This document shows positions 1 to 7,614 of a DNA stretch of 13,780 bases, piece after piece. The DNA is from Kiritimatiellaceae bacterium. Its GTDB lineage: Bacteria > Verrucomicrobiota > Kiritimatiellia > Kiritimatiellales > Pontiellaceae. The stretch spans positions 1 to 13,780 of the forward strand of contig NZGU01000004.1 in assembly GCA_002691095.1 (NCBI GenBank). Direction: 5' to 3'. Below the pieces are notes generated by a model that ran no database searches, was not told the DNA's origin, and worked only from the letters and a program-made list of their open reading frames with translations. Both the position numbers and the translations under genes were made by a program. The first letter of the stretch is position 1. Each line of letters opens with the position of its first letter.

Positions 1-2275
1 AGCTAACCATTTGGTCAACATGTCGAACCGCATTCCCCGCCGCATCGATCAACTGAGCTTCCACATGCACAACAGAAACCCCATCCGCTTCCACCACCCT
101 ACGGTCCGGGCTCAATTGGATTCCCACAGGTTCACCCGCTGTTTTCAACACCTCTTCGGTCACAACCTGACCGTCATTCCGTCCGACCGCCTTCAATGCA
201 CCTGCCGCAAACGGAACCGACCACCGCACCATACGATCCTCGCTCTCCATCGGAACCCGGCAACCAAGAGAGCGCTCATTAACAAACAGTTCCACCTCCT
301 CACAATTACTATGCACCTCCACATAGATTGGCTCGTGTTGATCATAGTTCCAATGCCGCTTCAAATGCGGCCACCACCACTTCTTGTCCCGTGGATTATC
401 CGGGTTCTCGACAATCTCACCGTTCACCCGCTTGTAATTCGAATCGATTAACCGCTGTGTATTCAAGCGCACCATCGGCTCGTCATTCCAGAGCGACTTA
501 AAAAACCAATAGGCCGGCTTACGAAACCCAGCCGTACTCATCAACCCACTTTCCGTTGAGCGCTTCGGCCATGATCGGGATTCCCCCAAATAATCAATCC
601 CCGTCCAAATAAACAACCCCGCAATATGTTCGTTCTCAAGCACCCCACGCCACTCATTCCATTGCGGCCAGTTTTCCGTACCCACTATCAGTTTGTCCGG
701 ATAGTGTTCCCCTCCCCACTCATTAAGCACCGTCCGATAGCTATATCCCACAATATCTAGCGCATCAATATAGCCCGAAAAGTAACTCACAGAAGGCATC
801 ACCACATTCGCAGTGACCACCCGCGAATCATCCACCTCTTTAATCCATTGCGCCAACGCATCAGCCGTCTCCGCCAGCACATGCTCGCCCGGAGCCGTTG
901 CCTCGAATATTTCTTTTCGGGTAGCCAGATCATGCGGAGGCAGATCCCAATAGTAATTCGCAACCCGCGGTTTATTCCAATACCCCGTAGCATTCCCATA
1001 GCGCGGATAGGTCCACTCAATCTCATTGCCGATACTCCACATAATAATGGACGGATGATTCCGATCCCGCAGCACCATTGCCTTCACATCCCGCTCAGCC
1101 CACGCACCAAATTGCTCCGAATACCCAATCGAACGCTCATCCGTCACGCGCTGATTAAAATTATACTTCTTATCTTTCGGATTGAACCACTCATCAAACG
1201 CCTCATCCTGCACCAGAAAACCCATCCGATCACATAGATCCAGAAACGCACGCGAAGGCGGATTATGAGCGGTCCGAATAGCATTCGCACCCATCTCCTT
1301 CAGATAGCGCAACCGCCGCTCCCAAACATCATCGGGAACCGCCGCGCCCACCGCACCTCCCTCATGGTGCAAACACACTCCTTTCAAGACAGTTCGCTCA
1401 CCATTCAGAAAGAATCCACGCGCTGGGTCATACTGTAAATCGCGCACCCCGAACAAGGTCGCCACCCGATCCACGCAGTTCAACTCCTGTTGAACAGACA
1501 CCTCTGCCCGATACAAATAAGGTGTCTCCGGCGACCATACCGAAGCCTGCGGCAACGAAAGAAACGCAACCACTTGTTTGCGTTCGCCCGCTGCCAACGA
1601 AACCGAAGAAACCTGAAACGCCGCCGACCGACCATCAGCCTCTTGCAGATCGATCTCCACATCCAACGCCACCGCTTGGCTCGAATCATTCACCAACGTC
1701 GTCTCCACGCGAACCCGCTCATTACTCACCGTCGTAACGAACAGTCCATACTGCTCCACATACACCTCCTCATGCGCAACCCACTGCACCTCTCGGTAGA
1801 TGCCCGAACCCGGATACCATCTGCAATCCATATACGCCGATCGATCCGCCTTCACCACCATCGTATTCTCGCCCGCCTGGTTGAGAAACGGTGTCAGATC
1901 AAAACTAAATGGAATATAGCCATACGGCCGCTCCCCCACCTTTTTCCCATTCAGCCAAACCTCAGCATTATTATAGACCCCATCAAAATCAATCCGAACG
2001 CGCCGTCCCCGGAACGCCGGTGGCAGCTCAAACCTCTTTTCATACCAGCCCACCCCTCCCGGCAGAAATGCCGTACAACCACCCGTTCCATTGGTCGAAA
2101 AAGGAAAGGCAACGCTCCAGTCATGCGGCACCTTAACCGGCTCATACCGCGCAGGTTCAGGCACCTCTCCCAACTGAAAAGACCACCCGTCATTAAAAGA
2201 AGCCACCACCCGCTCGCCCTGAACCGACACCACCAGCGCCCAACATATCCATCCAAGCCCCAGCAACCGGCTCAT
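1..2275 (-). CDS. GH2 family beta-galactosidase-like glycoside hydrolase, 3' end truncated by window edge
   Basis: Exo-acting retaining glycosidase expected to remove terminal beta-linked sugars, most likely galactose, from oligosaccharides. The reading frame is open for 758 codons from ATG at 2275 to the left edge. Visible parts: a signal peptide (residues 1-20, ending near VVSVQG), a sugar-binding jelly roll (about 25-170, with VPHDWS at 49-53), an Ig-like domain (about 175-285) and a TIM barrel from LKGVCLHHEGG (about 297). The GNEIEW motif gives the acid/base Glu418 and GTENW gives the probable nucleophile Glu534. After the barrel, residues about 640-758 resemble the DUF4982 and C5 accessory domains of GH2 enzymes; the last part lies outside the window. 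The ATG overlaps the TGA of the upstream GH16 gene (ATGA), so it is the last visible gene of the operon. Family assignment is firm; the sugar specificity is inferred. Confidence 0.93.
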   Translation of the reverse strand, partial: MSRLLGLGWICWALVVSVQGERVVASFNDGWSFQLGEVPEPARYEPVKVPHDWSVAFPFSTNGTGGCTAFLPGGVGWYEKRFELPPAFRGRRVRIDFDGVYNNAEVWLNGKKVGERPYGYIPFSFDLTPFLNQAGENTMVVKADRSAYMDCRWYPGSGIYREVQWVAHEEVYVEQYGLFVTTVSNERVRVETTLVNDSSQAVALDVEIDLQEADGRSAAFQVSSVSLAAGERKQVVAFLSLPQASVWSPETPYLYRAEVSVQQELNCVDRVATLFGVRDLQYDPARGFFLNGERTVLKGVCLHHEGGAVGAAVPDDVWERRLRYLKEMGANAIRTAHNPPSRAFLDLCDRMGFLVQDEAFDEWFNPKDKKYNFNQRVTDERSIGYSEQFGAWAERDVKAMVLRDRNHPSIIMWSIGNEIEWTYPRYGNATGYWNKPRVANYYWDLPPHDLATRKEIFEATAPGEHVLAETADALAQWIKEVDDSRVVTANVVMPSVSYFSGYIDALDIVGYSYRTVLNEWGGEHYPDKLIVGTENWPQWNEWRGVLENEHIAGLFIWTGIDYLGESRSWPKRSTESGLMSTAGFRKPAYWFFKSLWNDEPMVRLNTQRLIDSNYKRVNGEIVENPDNPRDKKWWWPHLKRHWNYDQHEPIYVEVHSNCEEVELFVNERSLGCRVPMESEDRMVRWSVPFAAGALKAVGRNDGQVVTEEVLKTAGEPVGIQLSPDRRVVEADGVSVVHVEAQLIDAAGNAVRHVDQMVS

Positions 2276-3192
2276 CGTGCCTTCTCCATGGGCTCCAATG
2301 TATACGCCCGCACATAATCATACAGCGTCGTATTATTCTCCGTTTCCAAAATATGCTTCCGATCCGGCAAAATCTCGAAATCGTAAATCTCGCACACCAT
2401 ATTCACAAACATCTTCTGATCAAACGGGTGCGGATCTAACTCCGTAGGCGGCTCAATCGTATGAACATACTCCCCGTCCAAATAGAAATGCATGGTATTC
2501 GCATCCACCCACCAGCATCCAAACCGAAAGAACCGATCGTCCACCTCACCCCGCAGCTTACTATTCGCCCCCTCCTTCACCACCACAGGCTCCTTGCCCT
2601 TCTCATAAAACGTAACATGCGTGTTCGACTTCATCTGATTCTTAAACCCTTTGAAACGCGTGGCATCACCAATACTCTCCTGAATATCCAACTCCGTCCG
2701 CTTGCCAGCTTCCCGCGCCGCCTTCCTCGGCGTCATCAACCAAAAGGTCGTCGACGTTCGCATACTCGATGCCTTCACGCGCGTCTCATAATACCCATAG
2801 AAAGCTTCCTGCGCCTTCGACTGAACCGCCCCACACGCAATCCACCACTGATTGCTCACCCCCTGTGGCGGCTCCAGCAACGACGTGTTAATCCGCAAGC
2901 ACCCCTCACCCACACTCACCGACGACGGCACAAACAGCCCCGGCACACGCCCCTTCCAACCCGGATACGTATCATGCCATTTTTCCCGATCCAATTCAGT
3001 CCCATTAAACTCATCACTATACGGCTCATTCAACACCCAACGAAATCCCTCCGGCGCTTCTACCGGCGGCAACGGAATCTCATCCGGCTGCAACATCGTG
3101 GGTTGCAACAACGCTTCCGGGCTTCCCATCGCAAGCGACAAAAGCTCCATCCATACCACTCCACATACCAACACCATTCCACGACGTCTCAT
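2272..3192 (-). CDS. GH16 family endo-galactanase (beta-agarase/porphyranase-like)
   Basis: Retaining endo-glycanase of 306 aa, expected to cut internal beta-linkages in a galactan backbone outside the cytoplasm. The catalytic ExDxxE signature is ELDIQES, with Glu167 (nucleophile), Asp169 and Glu172 (acid/base). Before it lies the strand YGYYETRVKAS and FWLM; after it WWVDANTMHFYLDGEYVHT, and a C-terminal PFDQKMFVNM stretch and YDYVRAYTL strand, which I associate with agarase/porphyranase-type GH16. I chose ATG 3192 rather than the far upstream ATG at 3285: it gives a signal peptide (MRRRGMVLVCGVVW...), lies 2 nt after the upstream sulfatase stop, and has a GGAAGGAG ribosome site inside the end of that gene. 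Its stop overlaps the GH2 start. Family is firm; agar/porphyran specificity is an inference from the C-terminal pattern. Confidence 0.9.
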   Translation of the reverse strand: MRRRGMVLVCGVVWMELLSLAMGSPEALLQPTMLQPDEIPLPPVEAPEGFRWVLNEPYSDEFNGTELDREKWHDTYPGWKGRVPGLFVPSSVSVGEGCLRINTSLLEPPQGVSNQWWIACGAVQSKAQEAFYGYYETRVKASSMRTSTTFWLMTPRKAAREAGKRTELDIQESIGDATRFKGFKNQMKSNTHVTFYEKGKEPVVVKEGANSKLRGEVDDRFFRFGCWWVDANTMHFYLDGEYVHTIEPPTELDPHPFDQKMFVNMVCEIYDFEILPDRKHILETENNTTLYDYVRAYTLEPMEKAR

Positions 3193-3194
3193 CT

Positions 3195-4838
3195 CTACTC
3201 TCCTTCCTCCAAGGGAAACGTGCCCGGCAACCGATCCACATACCCCTTCAATCTCAACTTCATAGTCGACAGCGTCGACGCACACGCAGGATCCATCGCT
3301 CGATTTTTCGACTGACGAGGATCCCGTTCCAAATCAAACAACTGATCGCGATCAAAATAACTATTCACCCACGGCTTCTCTTCGGTCGCCTTAATGTGCC
3401 ACCGTTCAAACGCATAGCCCCCCGGCACAATCCCCATCTGAAAATAGGGAGCCTCCTCCAATAACGGAAACTCCCGCTCCATCCACGGATGTTTTTCCAG
3501 CATCTGCGCATAATACGTCTTCGCCTCAGCATAACGCTCCGCCCGCGTCCGCTGTAACGACGGCGGAACTCGGAACGCAACATAACTCCACTCCGGCGTC
3601 GTCACCGCACGGGTTAAGCCAATCTCACTATATATCTCCCGCCGCCAATCCTCCGGGGTTTCTCCCCTTAAAATCGGCACCAAACTACGCCCATCCAACG
3701 GCATGTTCGCCGGCGGCTCCGCACCCGCCAACTCAAAAAATGTCGGAGCAAAATCAACATTTTGAATCCAAGCTTCCGGGCGCCCCGGCTCAATAACACC
3801 CGGCCAGCAAGCCAAAATTTGCGTACGCTGACCCGCCACATAGCAAGTACCCTTCGCCTTATCCTCCATGCCATGATCATTGTAATAGATAATCAACGTA
3901 TCCTTCTCTAAGCCCATTTCACGCAACGCACTTCGAATCGCACCCACCCCATCATCCAGCCAAGTAGCCGCACGGTTCTCCTCCGGAATCCCCGCCCGTT
4001 CCGTCCGCTCCAGCACCGATGCACGCGAAGGCTGCACACCCCGGATCGGCTCATCCAACAACCCCAAGCCACACTTCCGCGGATCTCCCCGCAACGACTC
4101 CATCGGATTCGGCACATGCATCAACGTCGGCGCCCAATACAAAAACCAAGGTTCCTCCCGATGCTCCTCGATAAACGTCAAAGCCGCCTGCGTCAACCAC
4201 TCCTGATTATGCACATTGCACCCACTCGCCACCAACGCCGGATCATCATTCGGATTGCCCTCATAGACCGCCAACACCTCATCAAACCCGAACGGCTTCA
4301 AGAGGCGCTGATAAAGCGCATGATTCCGCCGCAATATCGCCCGCACCTCAGGATCCGCCGGATCACTTCCCTTGGCCACCGGTTCAATCAACTCCCGCAT
4401 CTCATTCAAATGCCACTTACCCGCAAACCCCGTTGCATAGCCCGCCTGCTGCAATATACGCGGCACATTCGGCTGATCCGCCACAAACCCCACGTTCCAC
4501 ACAATTCGCCGCACGCCCTCCTCCGACGTCCATTTTGTGAAATCCTCCAGCTCACAACGACTCGCATACTGACCCGTTAAACAAGTATAACGACTCGGCG
4601 AACAAACCGACGACGAGACAAAACCATTCTCGAAAAAGAACCCATCGTTAGCCAACGAATCAATGTGCGGCGTCAACGCCTCGCCTCCCAAAAAACCAAA
4701 CTGATCCCGAAACTGATCATCCGTAATAATGAACAGAATGTTCGGACGACGCGCCGGCTCCCGCACCTCAGCATAGCAACCGCCCCTCTCACAACAGACG
4801 AACAGCAACCCCAGCCATAGAACCCGCCACCCCCTCAT
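3195..4838 (-). CDS. Formylglycine-dependent S1-type sulfatase (type I, CSPSR)
   Basis: Exported sulfate-ester hydrolase of 547 aa. The N-terminus (MRGWRVLWLGLLFVCC...CYA) is a signal peptide. Sulfatase landmarks in order: RPNILFIITDDQ (metal-binding Asp40, Asp41), SSVCSPSRYTCLTGQ with Cys79 as the residue matured to formylglycine, FAGKWHLN, a partner-loop HVP segment, and YYNDHGMED as the second metal site. Length is usual for the family. ATG 4838 overlaps the TGA of the upstream sulfatase (ATGA), and the stop is 2 nt before the GH16 start, so all four genes are coupled. A maturation enzyme (FGE or anSME) is needed and is not in this window. Likely acts on galactan sulfate; which position it attacks cannot be read from the sequence. 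Confidence 0.93.
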   Translation of the reverse strand: MRGWRVLWLGLLFVCCERGGCYAEVREPARRPNILFIITDDQFRDQFGFLGGEALTPHIDSLANDGFFFENGFVSSSVCSPSRYTCLTGQYASRCELEDFTKWTSEEGVRRIVWNVGFVADQPNVPRILQQAGYATGFAGKWHLNEMRELIEPVAKGSDPADPEVRAILRRNHALYQRLLKPFGFDEVLAVYEGNPNDDPALVASGCNVHNQEWLTQAALTFIEEHREEPWFLYWAPTLMHVPNPMESLRGDPRKCGLGLLDEPIRGVQPSRASVLERTERAGIPEENRAATWLDDGVGAIRSALREMGLEKDTLIIYYNDHGMEDKAKGTCYVAGQRTQILACWPGVIEPGRPEAWIQNVDFAPTFFELAGAEPPANMPLDGRSLVPILRGETPEDWRREIYSEIGLTRAVTTPEWSYVAFRVPPSLQRTRAERYAEAKTYYAQMLEKHPWMEREFPLLEEAPYFQMGIVPGGYAFERWHIKATEEKPWVNSYFDRDQLFDLERDPRQSKNRAMDPACASTLSTMKLRLKGYVDRLPGTFPLEEGE

Positions 4839-6571
4839 GGCGCCACAACCCGTATTTCCATTTGATCCTGAATACCCGCTCGCGAAAAAGGCCCACTCAC
4901 CGAATCAGCCAACGGCTGCGCATCCTCCCACGAATAAACCGAAAGAGACGCACGCCCCGGCGCCATCCCCCTCACACACCCAAACTTATCAACCCTCATC
5001 ACCGACGGATCACTACTCCGCCAAATAACCCCCCGCCGCGAAGCCCCACTCGGCTCAACCGACACCTGCATCATCCGATCCTCCCCCACTTTCAAATCAG
5101 CCGCTTGCCGCCCAAGGTTCAACGATACGACCGGAACAAACCGCTCCTCCTCCAACACCCCCCCTAATCTATCAAACGCCTCCCGCTGCTCACCCGTCAA
5201 CCGACTCACATCCAACCCCGCATGATGCCACTTATTCCACAACCGCGGATACTTCTTCTTCGGGCCCGCCTCCTCAAACCGATCCATACGCAAATCGAAG
5301 AAACGACCCTGCGGATAGAGAGTACTCGGTGCATATCGTTTAAAAGATTTCGTGAACGCATACTCCAACTTTGCCGACTGATCCGTCACCGGAGAATTCG
5401 CATTATACCAAGCATAAATCACCTCACGATGCTCCGCCGAACTCCGCCCCGTCAACTGATCCCAGAAACTAATGCCATCGATCGAAGCCGGATCCACCAA
5501 CTCAATACCCGCCGCCTCGCACAACGTCGGCAACACATCCGTCACATGCACCAACCCCTCATACACCCGCCCCGCCGGAACCCTTCCCGGATAGCTCACC
5601 AAAAGCGGCACATGCAGCCCCCCCTCCTTATTGCTCCCCTTATCCCCACGCACCACCGAACCATCCGGCAACTGATGATAAAAACACTCCTTAGTACCAT
5701 TATCACCCATCACCATAACCAACGTATCATCAGCCAACCCCAACTGTTCCAGATGATCCAACAACCGCCCCACCATCTTATCCGTATACGCCAGCATATC
5801 CGGAAAATACGCCCGCTCATCCCCCCGCATCCGCCGCTTCCCAACTCGCGTCTCCACATCAAACTCATCAAACAACGCTTTCGGCCGCGTATCCAACGTC
5901 GGCGTATGTTCGTCATGCACCAGCACCATCGGATAATAGAGGAAAAAAGGCTGATCCTTATGACGCGATATAAAATCAAGCGCATAACGATTAAACAAAT
6001 CCGGCCCATAATAACGCCGCCCCGTCACCGGATCGATACCCCTGTAGGTTTTCAACACCCCATTCTCAACCACCGTAGGCTCAATCATCCGCCGCCCCTC
6101 ACCCGTCACATCAAAACAGCGAAACTCATCCCACCCAAATTCATAAATATACGCTTCCGCTGGAATCTCATCCGTCCCCCGAGACTGCTTCCACTTTCCC
6201 ACCATACACGTGGCATATCCCGCCCGCTTAAACAGATCCCCAAACGTCACATCCGACTCATGTTGCGCCTTCGGCTTCAGAAAATTCCGCATATTTGTTT
6301 TGCCACTCATCAACGCAATACGAGTCGGCTCACAAATAGGATACACATACGCATAATCACACCGCACCCCCATCGCCCCCACACGATTTATATGCGGTGT
6401 ATCCACCAGCACCGGCTCAAAAGCACCCTCCACCGAACCGATAACATTCGACCCATAAGCCGTCACACCATAATGGCTCAAATCATCAATCAGCACCAAA
6501 ACAACATTAGGCTGGGCCACCAAACCGAACGGCACCCCCAACAAAACCAACGCCAAGAAACGCCTCCACAC
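4835..6571 (-). CDS. S1-type sulfatase (CEPTR) with C-terminal bacterial Ig-like (Big_2) domain
   Basis: Exported sulfatase, 578 aa from the start chosen here. QPNVVLVLIDDLSHYG is the N-terminal metal-binding strand, YPICEPTRIALMSG holds Cys80 of the formylglycine motif in the form C-E-P-T-R, VGKW and MGDNGTKE are the later active-site segments, and DKGSNKEGGLHVPLLV is the typical EGG-VP loop. The last about 100 residues (VVSLNLG...LKVGE...WRSSDPSVMRVDKFGCVRG...GRASLSV) read as a Big_2 Ig-like fold, unusual for a sulfatase and possibly an adhesion or carbohydrate-contact module. The frame is open upstream to an ATG at 6793, and ATGs lie at 6613 and 6607 without a ribosome site. I prefer GTG 6571: it has GGTGGGGGGAG seven bases upstream, a compact signal peptide (MWRRFLALVLLGVPFGLVAQ) and a candidate promoter that would start transcription near 6607. 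First gene of the minus-strand operon. Confidence 0.88.
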   Translation of the reverse strand: MWRRFLALVLLGVPFGLVAQPNVVLVLIDDLSHYGVTAYGSNVIGSVEGAFEPVLVDTPHINRVGAMGVRCDYAYVYPICEPTRIALMSGKTNMRNFLKPKAQHESDVTFGDLFKRAGYATCMVGKWKQSRGTDEIPAEAYIYEFGWDEFRCFDVTGEGRRMIEPTVVENGVLKTYRGIDPVTGRRYYGPDLFNRYALDFISRHKDQPFFLYYPMVLVHDEHTPTLDTRPKALFDEFDVETRVGKRRMRGDERAYFPDMLAYTDKMVGRLLDHLEQLGLADDTLVMVMGDNGTKECFYHQLPDGSVVRGDKGSNKEGGLHVPLLVSYPGRVPAGRVYEGLVHVTDVLPTLCEAAGIELVDPASIDGISFWDQLTGRSSAEHREVIYAWYNANSPVTDQSAKLEYAFTKSFKRYAPSTLYPQGRFFDLRMDRFEEAGPKKKYPRLWNKWHHAGLDVSRLTGEQREAFDRLGGVLEEERFVPVVSLNLGRQAADLKVGEDRMMQVSVEPSGASRRGVIWRSSDPSVMRVDKFGCVRGMAPGRASLSVYSWEDAQPLADSVSGPFSRAGIQDQMEIRVVAP

Positions 6572-6578
6572 ACAAACG

Positions 6579-6589
6579 CTCCCCCCACC
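6579..6589 (-). promoter_or_regulatory. Ribosome binding site deciding a GTG start
   Basis: On the minus strand this reads GGTGGGGGGAG, seven bases before GTG 6571. The competing in-frame ATG codons at 6607 and 6613 have only TTCTTTATTTT upstream, with no Shine-Dalgarno match. This supports GTG 6571 as the start of the Ig-domain sulfatase. Confidence 0.5.
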
Positions 6590-6613
6590 TAAACCAAACC
6601 AACTCATCTGCAT

Positions 6614-6642
6614 AAAATAAAGAATCCGAACCCATTTAACAA
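6614..6642 (-). promoter_or_regulatory. Candidate sigma70-type promoter of the sulfatase-sulfatase-GH16-GH2 operon
   Basis: Minus strand: TTGTTA (6642-6637), a 17-bp spacer, then TATTTT (6619-6614). Each box matches consensus at 4 of 6 positions, so it is a modest candidate. Transcription would begin near 6607 and give a leader of about 36 nt to GTG 6571. A TATAGT at 6647-6642 is a competing -10 without a good -35. Confidence 0.3.
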
Positions 6643-6819
6643 CTATACAATAGATGTACGAAAAACCCCACCACACAGCACCAATCCCCTCACGCCACCA
6701 CTCAGCCAAATCAAATTGAAGCCCCAAAATAAAGACAGCCCAACAACCCACACAACGAATGACACCCCCCCCGCCACAACACACCCCCCACAATAGATAA
6801 AAAATTTATGGAAAACAAT

Positions 6820-6847
6820 TTGCAACAATGAAATTATATCTTATATT
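6820..6847 (+). promoter_or_regulatory. Candidate promoter for the 206-aa protein
   Basis: TTGCAA (6820-6825), a 16-bp spacer and TATATT (6842-6847). The boxes match the sigma70 consensus at 4 of 6 and 5 of 6 positions. Transcription would start near 6854, leaving a leader of about 80 nt before the first ribosome site at 6922-6930. Confidence 0.35.
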
Positions 6848-6931
6848 GTCTCTATCATGGAAATTTGAATACACCAAACTAAATGTCACCCCGAGGGCGG
6901 TAGCCTGCCTAGATATTATATAAAGGTGATT

Positions 6932-6985
6932 ATGGAAACCTCACCATCTAACCGCCTGTTCGAAAGTAAAAATGGCCAACATTGA
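6932..6985 (+). CDS. 17-codon leader reading frame or out-of-frame N-terminus of the 206-aa protein
   Basis: ATG 6932 is preceded directly by AAAGGTGAT (6922-6930), the best ribosome site in this patch. It encodes METSPSNRLFESKNGQH and stops at TGA 6983-6985, overlapping the first 14 bases of the 206-aa frame, which itself has no ribosome site. A one-base change in the A5 run at 6968-6972 would fuse the two frames. It could be a leader peptide that couples translation, a programmed frameshift, or the true N-terminus separated by an indel or sequencing error. I cannot choose between these. Confidence 0.35.
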   Translation: METSPSNRLFESKNGQH

Positions 6986-7592
6986 TCAAATTGCGAAATT
7001 GAGAGGTGGCGATTCTATCTACGCAAGCCTGTATCCTGATACTAACCACCCTGACTATGATGTGCAGTTGTTTGATGAAGATACGGGTGAGCATTGGGCA
7101 GTACAGTTGAAAGCAAGCGATGATAAATCATATGTGAATCAGTGGATAGAGCAACACCCTGATGGTGAGATTATTGTTACAGATGAGCTGGCAGAAAAAA
7201 TGGGGTTAGAAAGCTCAGGAGTTGAGAATGAAGAAGTTACTACGCAAGTAGAAGACTTTGTAGACAAATTAACCAATCATGATGATGTTGAAACTTTGTC
7301 ATCATATTTTCCAATGCTAGCTTTAGCTTCAGTAGCAATGGTTATATTCGAGTTATGGAAAAGATATAAAAAGGGTCAACTGTCGTATTCTCGTTTTAAG
7401 CTGCTTGCTGGAATGGCCGCTGGTAAAAAAACAATAAAGATAGGAGCTCTCGTTGCACTATTAAGCATTCCTGGCGTCAATGTCATAGTTGGTGCTGCGC
7501 TGGTTGCACAACTTATCTATTCAACAACTGAATTGGCTTCTGGCCATCTGGATAAAATTCAAATATCCAAACCTCTAGGTGCATTTGAATAA
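6972..7592 (+). CDS. Unidentified membrane protein with a possible PD-(D/E)XK-like N-terminal domain
   Basis: I do not recognise this 206-aa protein with certainty. Residues 1-100 are soluble and acidic. They contain HPDYDVQLF (26-34) and AVQLKAS (43-49), a D...QxK arrangement like the core of some PD-(D/E)XK nuclease-fold domains, then a predicted helix and EIIVTDELAEKM (66-77). Residues about 112-129 (YFPMLALASVAMVIFELW) form one probable membrane segment; a basic loop (KRYKKG) follows, then a Gly/Ala-rich hydrophobic hairpin at about 157-184 (IGALVALLSIPGVNVIVGAA). There is no signal peptide. Codon use is AT-rich and G is not depleted on this strand, unlike every neighbour, which points to recent acquisition. 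ATG 6972 lacks a ribosome site; the real start may be 6932 with a frameshift. No partner gene lies beside it. A nuclease, toxin or defence role is only a guess. Confidence 0.7.
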   Translation: MANIDQIAKLRGGDSIYASLYPDTNHPDYDVQLFDEDTGEHWAVQLKASDDKSYVNQWIEQHPDGEIIVTDELAEKMGLESSGVENEEVTTQVEDFVDKLTNHDDVETLSSYFPMLALASVAMVIFELWKRYKKGQLSYSRFKLLAGMAAGKKTIKIGALVALLSIPGVNVIVGAALVAQLIYSTTELASGHLDKIQISKPLGAFE

Positions 7593-7614
7593 GGCTAGTG
7601 ATATTTAAATATAA

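Larger units (their letters stand above)
6572..6931. other. Divergent intergenic region, AT-rich towards its right end
   Basis: This stretch separates the minus-strand operon from the plus-strand insert. Its left half is C-rich on the plus strand like the flanking genes and, on the minus strand, is an open extension of the sulfatase frame (to ATG 6793) with protein-unlike, Trp/Gly/Cys-rich composition. From about 6790 the sequence turns AT-rich, which I take as the left border of the atypical patch. A G/C-rich imperfect inverted repeat lies at about 6893-6911 (AGGGCGG / CCTGCCT). I see no tRNA, terminator or insertion sequence end here. Confidence 0.5.

Noticed and set aside
1490..2317. 275-codon plus-strand open frame
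   Set aside because: Antisense to the GH2 gene, with low-complexity basic composition and no ribosome site.
2461..3315. 284-codon plus-strand open frame
   Set aside because: Antisense to the GH16 gene and its junction with the sulfatase; the opposite strand shows catalytic motifs, this one shows none.
5222..6592. 456-codon plus-strand open frame
   Set aside because: It is antisense to a clear sulfatase, and its product is dominated by His, Arg, Pro and Ile with no domain; a shadow caused by the G/T-rich codon use of the real gene.
6572..6793. N-terminal extension of the Ig-domain sulfatase to ATG 6793
   Set aside because: The extra residues are Trp/Cys/Gly-rich with no domain and would put the signal peptide inside the protein; the GTG 6571 start has a strong ribosome site.
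7601..7612. 12-bp palindrome ATATTTAAATAT after the 206-aa gene
   Set aside because: It consists only of A and T in an AT-rich stretch, so it could arise easily by chance; it has no stable stem or T-run to act as a terminator.
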